DNA from: Thermohalobaculum sp050331335
GTDB lineage: Bacteria; Pseudomonadota; Alphaproteobacteria; Rhodobacterales; Rhodobacteraceae
DNA length: 36,974 bases
Assembly: GCA_050331335.1 (NCBI GenBank)
Contig: JBHJGY010000007.1
Location: 1 to 36,974, forward strand
Direction of reading: 5' to 3'
The notes beneath the pieces were generated by a model. The model ran no database searches. It saw only the letters and a program-made list of their open reading frames with translations, and was not told where the DNA came from. Shown piece by piece: positions 30,703-36,974 of this stretch. Each line of letters opens with the position of its first letter. Position 1 is the first letter of the stretch. The translations under genes and the position numbers were made by a program.

Positions 30703-33270
30703 GTGACCCGCGATCCCCGCTACGACATTCTGTTCGAGCCGGTCCAGATCGGCCCGGTGACCGCGAAGAACCGCTTCTACCAGGTGCCGCACTGCACCGG
30801 CATGGGGTTCCTCCGACCGCAGACCCTGGCCGCCATGCGCGGGGTAAAGGCCGAGGGCGGTTGGGGCGTCGTCTGCACCGAATACTGCTCGATCCACCCG
30901 TCCTCCGACGACTTACCCCATGTTTATGCGTCGCTCTGGGACGACAGCGACATCCGCGCCCATTCCGCCATGACCGACCGCGTGCACATGCATGGCGCAC
31001 TTGCCGGCGCCGAGCTCTGGTATGGCGGCGCGCGCAGCCCCAACCATCACACCCGCGAGGTGCCGATGGATGTGGCGAGCCTACCCAATCTCGCCGGCCA
31101 TCCGATGCAGACGCGTGCGATGGACAAGACCGACATCCGCAACTTCCGGCGCTGGCACACCAAAGCCGCTCTGCGCGCACGTCAGGCTGGCTTCGACATC
31201 GTTTATGTCTACGCGACCCACGGTTATCTCCTGGCCAACTTCCTCGACCCGCGGGCAAACACCCGAACGGACGAGTACGGCGGCTCGCTGGAGAACCGCC
31301 TGCGCTTGGTGCGCGAGCTGATCGAGGAGACGAAGGAGGCGGTGGGCGATCGCTGCGGGGTGGCGGTGCGCATCAAGGCGGACGAGACGATCGGCGAGGA
31401 CGGCAAACCCCAGCAGGGCGAGCGTCGCGAGATGTTCGAGATGCTGGCCCAGCTGCCCGCCCTCTGGGACATCAACATCGCCGACTATTCGCTCGAGATG
31501 GGGGTGTCACGTTTCACCAAGGAGGCCGCGCTCGAGCCTTACATGTCTTGGGTCAAATCGGTGACGACAAAGCCCGTCGTGACCGTTGGCCGTTTTACCT
31601 CGCCGGACACGATGGTGAGCCAGATCAAGCGCGGTGTCACGGACTTGATCGGCGCGGCGCGGCCCTCGATCGCCGACCCGTTTTTGCCGAAAAAGATCGA
31701 GGAGGGCCGGCTCGAGGACATCCGCGAATGCATCGGCTGCAACATCTGCTACTCGGGCGACAGCACCGGCACCCCGATCCGCTGCACGCAGAACCCCACC
31801 ATGGGCGAGGAGTGGCGCAAGGGCTGGCATCCGGAGACAGCGCCGCAGAAGGGCTCCGATGCGCGGGTGCTGGTGGTCGGCGCTGGTCCGGCGGGGCTCG
31901 AAGCGGCGCGGGCGCTCGGCGCACGGGGCTATGACGTTATGCTCGCCGAGGCGTCGCGGGAGCTCGGCGGGCGGGTGGCACGCGAAGCCAGCCTGCCGGG
32001 CATGAGCGAATACATCCGGGTGCGCGACTACCGCGTCCAACAGATCCAGAAGATGGCGAATGTCGAAGTGTTTCTCGAGAGCCGCCTTTCGGCAGAAGAC
32101 GTCTTCGAGGTGGGTGCGGACCATGTCGCCATCGCCACCGGCGCCACCTGGCAGCGCGCGCGGTTCGACGGCAAGACCTTGGTCCCCGTGGCAAAGGGCG
32201 GTGCAGAGATCCTCACGCCGGACGACATTATGGATGGCCGCTTGCCCGAGGGCCCCACGGTCGTCTTCGACGGCGAGAATCACTACATGGCCGGTATCAT
32301 CGCGGAACGGATCCGGGCGACCGGCGTCCCGGTGACTTATGTCACCCAGTCGGACAGCGTCTGCGCCTGGGCCGGCAATACATCCGAGCGCTGGCGTGTG
32401 CGCACCCGGCTTATGGAGATAGGTGTCGAGATCGTCACCGCCCATGCGCTGACCGACTTCGACGGGACCACGGCGACGCTGGCCTGCGCGTATACGGGCG
32501 TTGCGCGGAGCCTTGCTGTCAGCAGCGCCGTCCTCGTCACCCAACGCCAGCCAAACGATGCGCTCTATCACCAGATCCTGGCGCGCGCTGGCGGCGACGC
32601 GGCGGCGCTTCCTTTCACGCTCAAGCGGATCGGTGACTGCGAGGCGCCCGCCATCGTCGCCGCCGCAACCTATGCCGGCCACCGCTATGCCATGGAGACG
32701 GACGCCGCTGTCGATCTCGACCAGCCGATGCAGCACGACCGGGTAGATGTGGGCGCAGAGCTACCCCCGCGGGCTGAGACCGACCAGCCCAGCCCGACCT
32801 ATCTCGCCACGCTGCTGCAGTATTACGAGGAGGAGATCGCCGGCGAAGTCTATTTTCGGGCGCTTGCGGATCGTCTCTCCGAGCCAAAGCACAAGCGCGC
32901 GATGAGCCTCCTCGCCCAGGTGGAGGCCCATTGCGCGGCGATCGTCGAACCGCTGATCAGGCGCTACGGGCTCGTGCCCAAGCCTCTGCCTGAGCTGATA
33001 GCCTCGGGCACGGCCGACGCGGATCGCGGCCCGCAAGATTGGGACGGCATGATCGCCGATATGCGCGCGACCTTCCCCGGCTATATCGGCGATTTTCTGC
33101 GGCTGGAGGCGATGGCTCCGGAGCCCGACCGGGCGGTGCTCAAGCGAATGACCGAGCACGAGGTGGTGGCGGTCGCCTTCCTCGAGGCGGAAGCGGCAGG
33201 TGTGGCCGACAGCACGGCGCCGCTGATCCGTTACATTGCCACGCCGGTCGAGACCCCGCTCGCCGCATGA
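30703..33270 (+). CDS. TMADH-family flavoprotein with C-terminal ferritin-like helical domain
   Basis: An 855-residue protein. Residues 1-680 match the trimethylamine dehydrogenase family: Cys31 for the 6-S-cysteinyl FMN (VPHCTGMG), Tyr170 and His173 of the catalytic triad, 4Fe-4S Cys343/346/349/361, and GAGPAGLEAARALG in the C-terminal nucleotide-fold region. Substrate-bowl residues differ from its neighbour: Tyr61 retained, Tyr262 in place of Trp264, Asp353 in place of Trp355, and Glu265 at the triad Asp. Residues 700-840 are an extra helical module. Helix one is YYEEEIAGEVYF (707-718), then QVEAHC with Glu741/His743, FLRLEAM with Glu802, and MTEHEVV with Glu818/His819. This spacing resembles a ferritin/rubrerythrin-type di-iron four-helix bundle. 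GTG start with GAAAGAAGGA upstream; the stop overlaps the next ATG. Confidence 0.82.
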   Translation: MTRDPRYDILFEPVQIGPVTAKNRFYQVPHCTGMGFLRPQTLAAMRGVKAEGGWGVVCTEYCSIHPSSDDLPHVYASLWDDSDIRAHSAMTDRVHMHGALAGAELWYGGARSPNHHTREVPMDVASLPNLAGHPMQTRAMDKTDIRNFRRWHTKAALRARQAGFDIVYVYATHGYLLANFLDPRANTRTDEYGGSLENRLRLVRELIEETKEAVGDRCGVAVRIKADETIGEDGKPQQGERREMFEMLAQLPALWDINIADYSLEMGVSRFTKEAALEPYMSWVKSVTTKPVVTVGRFTSPDTMVSQIKRGVTDLIGAARPSIADPFLPKKIEEGRLEDIRECIGCNICYSGDSTGTPIRCTQNPTMGEEWRKGWHPETAPQKGSDARVLVVGAGPAGLEAARALGARGYDVMLAEASRELGGRVAREASLPGMSEYIRVRDYRVQQIQKMANVEVFLESRLSAEDVFEVGADHVAIATGATWQRARFDGKTLVPVAKGGAEILTPDDIMDGRLPEGPTVVFDGENHYMAGIIAERIRATGVPVTYVTQSDSVCAWAGNTSERWRVRTRLMEIGVEIVTAHALTDFDGTTATLACAYTGVARSLAVSSAVLVTQRQPNDALYHQILARAGGDAAALPFTLKRIGDCEAPAIVAAATYAGHRYAMETDAAVDLDQPMQHDRVDVGAELPPRAETDQPSPTYLATLLQYYEEEIAGEVYFRALADRLSEPKHKRAMSLLAQVEAHCAAIVEPLIRRYGLVPKPLPELIASGTADADRGPQDWDGMIADMRATFPGYIGDFLRLEAMAPEPDRAVLKRMTEHEVVAVAFLEAEAAGVADSTAPLIRYIATPVETPLAA

Positions 33271-34574
33271 CCCAAGCCGCCGTGATCCCCGACGAGCGGG
33301 CGCCCTTGGCCGCAAGCCTCTGGGCTGCGACGGCGAACGCCACAGCAGAGCGTCCGGCCCTTGCCGGCGATGTGGCGGCGGACACCGTGATTATTGGGGC
33401 CGGCTTCACCGGGCTCTCGGCGGCGGTGCATCTTGCCGAGGCCGGACAGAGCGTCGTCGTTCTCGAGGCGGGCACCGTCGGCTGGGGGGCGTCGGGGCGA
33501 AATGGGGGGCAGGTCAATCCAGGGCTGAAGGCCGACCCGGCCGAGACCGAGGCGAAATACGGCCCCGATCTCGGCAAGCGGATCGTCGCGCGCACGGCGG
33601 CCGGTGGGGACCTCGTCTACGGCCTGATTGCGCGCCATGGCATCGACTGCGACGCCCATCGGTGCGGCTGGGTCCGGGCGGCGACCACGGCGCGCAACCT
33701 TGCGAAGCTCCGCGAAACCGGCCGGCAATGGCGGGCAAGGGGCCACGATGTCGACGAGATCGATGCGGCGGAGATAGCCGAACTGCTGGGCGTCGGCGTC
33801 TATGTCGGCGGGCTGATCGACCGCCGCGGGGGAAACCTGCATCCGCTCAATTTCGCGCTCGGCCTTGCCGAGGCCGCGGAGCGGCACGGCGCACGGCTTC
33901 ACGGCCGGTCCCGCGCCACTGAGGTGACGTCCGACGCCGACACGGTGACCGTGACGACCGCGGCGGGCTCGGTTACGGCGGCGCGCGCGCTGATCTGCAC
34001 CAATGCCTATACCCATGGCTTTGCCGCGCCCTTGGGGCGGTCGGTGATCCCGGTGACATCGGTGCAGGTCGCGACCGAGCCGCTCTCCGACAACATCGCC
34101 AGGTCGATCCTGCCGCACGGGCATTCGCCGTCGGATACCCACCGTCTCCTGCTCTATTTCCGGAAGGACGCGGCGGGGCGCTTTGTGATCGGCGGACGCG
34201 GGGCGCTGAGCGACCGCAACGTGCTGCGCCGTCAACAGGCGCTGCGTGAGCGGGCCGGGCAGCTCTTCCCCCAGCTGACGGGCGCGCGGTGGCGCTATGC
34301 CTGGGGCGGGGACGTGGCGCTCACCCGCGCCCATGAGCCAGGCCTGCACCGGATCGCGCCAAACGTGATGGCAGGGCTCGGGTTCAACGGCCGCGGCGTC
34401 GGTATGGCCACGGTGATGGGCCAAATTCTGGCCGACTGGGCCGCAGGTCGTCCGGAGGCCGAGCTCGACTTTCCCGTCTCTCGTGCCGAGCCGATCCCGT
34501 TTCACCGGTTCCGTCGGATCGGGGTCGGCGCCACCGTCGCGGCCTTTCGCCTGCTCGATCGCCTGGGGATCTGA
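33267..34574 (+). CDS. FAD-dependent amine/amino-acid oxidase (PuuB-like, DAO family)
   Basis: A 435-residue D-amino-acid-oxidase-superfamily flavoprotein resembling gamma-glutamylputrescine oxidase PuuB/OrdL. GAGFTG (44-49) binds FAD, followed by VVVLEAGTVGWGASGRNGGQ, the family-typical stretch in which the Ser-Gly-Arg-Asn-Gly-Gly segment is nearly invariant. Other landmarks are GGNLHPLNFALGLAEAAE in the middle, the YAWGGDVALTRAHEPGLHRI segment near residues 357-376, and GLGFNGRGVGMATVMG near the C-terminus. No signal peptide, hence cytoplasmic. It starts in an ATGA overlap with the fused dehydrogenase gene. PuuB-like enzymes act on gamma-glutamylated polyamines or N-methyl amino acids; no glutamylpolyamine synthetase is visible here, so the exact substrate is open. 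Confidence 0.83.
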   Translation: MTQAAVIPDERAPLAASLWAATANATAERPALAGDVAADTVIIGAGFTGLSAAVHLAEAGQSVVVLEAGTVGWGASGRNGGQVNPGLKADPAETEAKYGPDLGKRIVARTAAGGDLVYGLIARHGIDCDAHRCGWVRAATTARNLAKLRETGRQWRARGHDVDEIDAAEIAELLGVGVYVGGLIDRRGGNLHPLNFALGLAEAAERHGARLHGRSRATEVTSDADTVTVTTAAGSVTAARALICTNAYTHGFAAPLGRSVIPVTSVQVATEPLSDNIARSILPHGHSPSDTHRLLLYFRKDAAGRFVIGGRGALSDRNVLRRQQALRERAGQLFPQLTGARWRYAWGGDVALTRAHEPGLHRIAPNVMAGLGFNGRGVGMATVMGQILADWAAGRPEAELDFPVSRAEPIPFHRFRRIGVGATVAAFRLLDRLGI

Positions 34575-34622
34575 GCAGATGCCCCCTCAGTCATTTTCAG
34601 CAAACCAAGTGGATCGATCCAG

Positions 34623-36974
34623 ATGAGCACAATTCGGGGCGAGGCGCGTGCGGTTATCATTGGCGGTGGCGTTTCCGGATGCTCCATCGCGTATCACCTG
34701 GCCGCGCTGGGGTGGCGGGATGTGGTGTTGCTGGAGCGGCGCCAGCTGACCTGCGGCACGACCTGGCATGCGGCGGGTCTGATCGGGCAGTTGCGCAACA
34801 GCCAGAACCTGACGCGGCTGGCGAAGTACTCCACCGATCTTTACGTGCGCCTTGAGGAGGAGACCGGGGTGGCCACGGGCTTGCGCCAGACCGGCTCCAT
34901 GACGGTGGCGCTCACCGAGGCGCGCGCCGAGGAGATCCGGCGCCAGGCGGCGCTTGCGCGGGTTTTCGGCATCGAGGTGGCGGAGATCTCGCCGGCCGAG
35001 ACCAAGGCGCTCTGGCCGCATCTGGAGACCTCGGATGTGGTGGCGGCGGTGCATCTGCCGGGCGACGGGCAGGCGGATCCGGCCAATATCGCGCTGGCGC
35101 TGGCCAAGGGCGCGCGGATGCGGGGCGCTGAGATCCACGAAGGCGTGAAGGTGACCCGGGTCATCCAGGATCGCGGGCGCGTCACCGGGGTCGCTTGGGC
35201 GATGGCGGACGGCAGCACGGGCGAGATCGCCTGCGAACATGTGATCAATGCGGGCGGGATGTGGGCGCGCGAGATCGGGGCGATGGCGGGCGTTGCGGTG
35301 CCGCTGCATGCCTGCGAGCATTTCTACATCGTCACCGAGCCGGTGGCCGGGCTGTCGCAGCTGCCCGTGCTCCGGGTGCCGGACGAATGCGCCTATTACA
35401 AAGAGGATGCGGGCAAGCTGATGCTCGGGGCCTTCGAGCCCAAGGCCAAGCCCTGGGGGATGGACGGGATCCCGGAGAGCTTCTGCTTCGACCAACTGCC
35501 GGAGGATATCGACCATTTCGCGCCGATCCTGGAGATGGGCTGCGCGCGGGTGCCGCTGCTGGCCGAGGCGGGGATCCACACCTTTTTCAACGGGCCCGAG
35601 AGCTTCACCCCGGACGACCGGTACTATCTCGGCCCGGCGCCGGAGCTTAAGGGCTTTTGGGTGGCGGCGGGGTATAATTCCATCGGCATCGTCTCGTCGG
35701 GCGGCGCGGGGCATGCGCTCGCGCAGTGGATGGACAAGGGCCACCCGCCCTTCGATCTGTGGGATGTGGATATCCGCCGGGCGCAGCCTTTTCAGGTCAA
35801 CCGGCGCTATCTCCGCGCGCGGGTCTCGGAGACGCTGGGCCTGCTTTATGCCGATCACTTCCCCTATCGCCAGCCGGAGACCGCGCGGGGGGTGCGGCGC
35901 TCGCCGTTGCATGAACATCTGAAGGCCCGCGGCGCGGTCTTCGGCGAGACGGCGGGCTGGGAGCGGGCCAATTGGTTTGCCGCCGAGGGCCAGGCGCGCG
36001 CGTATCGCTATGCCTGGGGGCGGCAGAACTGGTTCGAGAACGCCGCCGAGGAGCACCGGGCGGTGCGCCAGGGGGTCGGGCTTTTCGATCTCTCCAGTTT
36101 CGGCAAGATCCGGGTCGAGGGCCGCGACGCCGAGGAGGTGCTGCAGCGGATCTGCGGCGCGGATCTGCGGGTTTCCCCCGGCAAGATCGTCTACACCCAG
36201 TTCCTCAACGAGCGCGGCGGGATCGAGGCGGATGTCACGGTGACGCGGCTCTCGGCGCGGGTGTTTCTCGTCGTCACCCCGGCGGCGACGCTGCGGCGCG
36301 ACCTCGCCTGGATCCGCCGGCACACCCCTGAGGCGGCCCATGCGGTCGCCACCGACGTCACCTCCGCCGAGGCGGTGATCGCGGTGATGGGGCCGAAGGC
36401 GCGCGCGGTGCTCTCGCAGGTGATCCCGCAGCCCTTGGACAACGAGGCCTTTGCGTTCGGCACGGCGCAGGAGGTGGAGATCGGGCTGGGGCTCGGCCGG
36501 GCGCACCGGGTCTCTTATGTCGGCGAGCTCGGCTGGGAGCTCTATCTGCCCGCCGACCAGGCCGCGCAAGCCTTCGAGGCGATCGAGGAGGCCGGCCGGC
36601 CGGCGGGGCTCAAGCTCTGCGGGTTGCATGTGCTCGACGGCTGCCGTCTGGAGAAGGCGTTCCGCCATTGGGGCCACGACATCACCGATGAGGACCATAT
36701 CCTCGAGGCGGGGCTCGGCTTTGCGGTGAAGACGGAGAAAGAGCCGTCGGCCTATGGCGATTTCCTGGGCCGCGCGGCGGTGCTGGCCAAGCGCCAGGCG
36801 GGGCTTTCGCGGCGGATGCTGCAGTTCCAACTGCACGACCCCGAGCCGCTGCTCTTCCACAACGAACCGATCCTGCGCGACGGCGAGATCGTGGGCTATC
36901 TGAGCAGCGGCAATTACGGGCATCATCTGGGCGCTGCGATCGGGCTCGGCTATGTGCCCCAAGCGCCGGGCGAA
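34623..36974 (+). CDS. DMGDH/sarcosine dehydrogenase-like FAD-GcvT protein (3' partial)
   Basis: An open frame from ATG 34623 to the window end (784 codons, no stop reached), missing only a short C-terminus relative to the usual 800-830 residues. The N-terminal DAO domain has GGGVSG (14-19) and GTTWHAAGL with His49, the histidine that carries covalent FAD in dimethylglycine and sarcosine dehydrogenases. A middle FAO_M domain follows. The C-terminal aminomethyltransferase (GcvT) domains, from about residue 430, contain FDLSSFGKIRVEG, YTQFLNERGGIEADVTVTR and SYVGELGWELY, the tetrahydrofolate-binding type. Predicted reaction: oxidative demethylation of an N-methyl amino acid, with the one-carbon unit captured as 5,10-methylene-THF. 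It starts 48 bases after the PuuB-like gene without a clear ribosome binding site. A long antisense frame over it is an artefact. Confidence 0.88.
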   Translation, partial: MSTIRGEARAVIIGGGVSGCSIAYHLAALGWRDVVLLERRQLTCGTTWHAAGLIGQLRNSQNLTRLAKYSTDLYVRLEEETGVATGLRQTGSMTVALTEARAEEIRRQAALARVFGIEVAEISPAETKALWPHLETSDVVAAVHLPGDGQADPANIALALAKGARMRGAEIHEGVKVTRVIQDRGRVTGVAWAMADGSTGEIACEHVINAGGMWAREIGAMAGVAVPLHACEHFYIVTEPVAGLSQLPVLRVPDECAYYKEDAGKLMLGAFEPKAKPWGMDGIPESFCFDQLPEDIDHFAPILEMGCARVPLLAEAGIHTFFNGPESFTPDDRYYLGPAPELKGFWVAAGYNSIGIVSSGGAGHALAQWMDKGHPPFDLWDVDIRRAQPFQVNRRYLRARVSETLGLLYADHFPYRQPETARGVRRSPLHEHLKARGAVFGETAGWERANWFAAEGQARAYRYAWGRQNWFENAAEEHRAVRQGVGLFDLSSFGKIRVEGRDAEEVLQRICGADLRVSPGKIVYTQFLNERGGIEADVTVTRLSARVFLVVTPAATLRRDLAWIRRHTPEAAHAVATDVTSAEAVIAVMGPKARAVLSQVIPQPLDNEAFAFGTAQEVEIGLGLGRAHRVSYVGELGWELYLPADQAAQAFEAIEEAGRPAGLKLCGLHVLDGCRLEKAFRHWGHDITDEDHILEAGLGFAVKTEKEPSAYGDFLGRAAVLAKRQAGLSRRMLQFQLHDPEPLLFHNEPILRDGEIVGYLSSGNYGHHLGAAIGLGYVPQAPGE

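Noticed and set aside
34587..36962. 791-codon open frame on the minus strand
   Set aside because: It is a GC-driven shadow of the plus-strand FAD-GcvT gene. The translation is rich in Arg, His and Pro, has no recognisable domain, and crosses the upstream gene boundary.

Overview
This is a GC-rich (clearly above 60% by eye) chromosomal window, most likely from an alphaproteobacterium and probably Rhodobacterales or a close relative. That assignment rests on the AztABC-type zinc operon, the BetI/PotABCD-type amine locus, the GcvT-type flavoprotein, heavy use of GTG starts and ATGA/GTGA overlaps, and GC-rich codon use. No rRNA, tRNA, CRISPR array, phage gene or insertion sequence was seen.

Left part (1-9330). 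A 5'-truncated lipocalin-like AttH/CrtC-domain gene overlaps a diheme cytochrome c lipoprotein gene. Facing them on the minus strand is a compact six-gene zinc operon: zur-like regulator, a 44-residue membrane micro-protein, aztA, aztB, aztC and a CobW-type GTPase. Almost every junction is an ATGA or GTGA overlap. The Zur-like protein keeps its structural zinc cysteines but has lost two of the residues that bind sensing zinc in E. coli Zur. Upstream of it, also on the minus strand, is a patatin-POTRA-beta-barrel protein of the PlpD (type Vd autotransporter) kind.

Middle part (9331-20068). Three large secreted-looking proteins without an N-terminal signal peptide lie in a row: a sedolisin-like S8 peptidase with a PPC domain; a 1606-residue G8/beta-helix/PKD/malectin protein; and a cyclophilin fused to DUF4214 repeats. 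A TPR protein with a C-terminal 2OG-Fe(II) oxygenase domain follows.

Right part (20159-36974). This is an amine import and oxidation locus. A soluble flavin amine oxidase is followed by a divergent two-cupin gene. Then comes a long plus-strand operon: a Tat-exported PotD-like binding protein, PotB and PotC permeases, PotA ATPase, a BetI-like TetR regulator, a second, Tat-exported amine oxidase, two trimethylamine-dehydrogenase-family flavoproteins, a PuuB-like FAD oxidase, and a DMGDH/sarcosine-dehydrogenase-like FAD-GcvT protein that runs off the window end. A good sigma70-like promoter with a palindromic operator candidate sits in front of the binding-protein gene, and two stem-loops separate that gene from the permeases.

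Most notable: the two dehydrogenase paralogues have different active sites. The first carries the Gln/Trp/Asp combination I recall from histamine dehydrogenase. The second carries Tyr/Tyr/Asp and has an extra ~150-residue C-terminal helical domain with ferritin/rubrerythrin-like Glu and His residues. My working inference is a pathway that imports a polyamine-like or N-methylated amine, oxidises it in both periplasm and cytoplasm, and passes one-carbon units to tetrahydrofolate. The substrate cannot be read from sequence alone.
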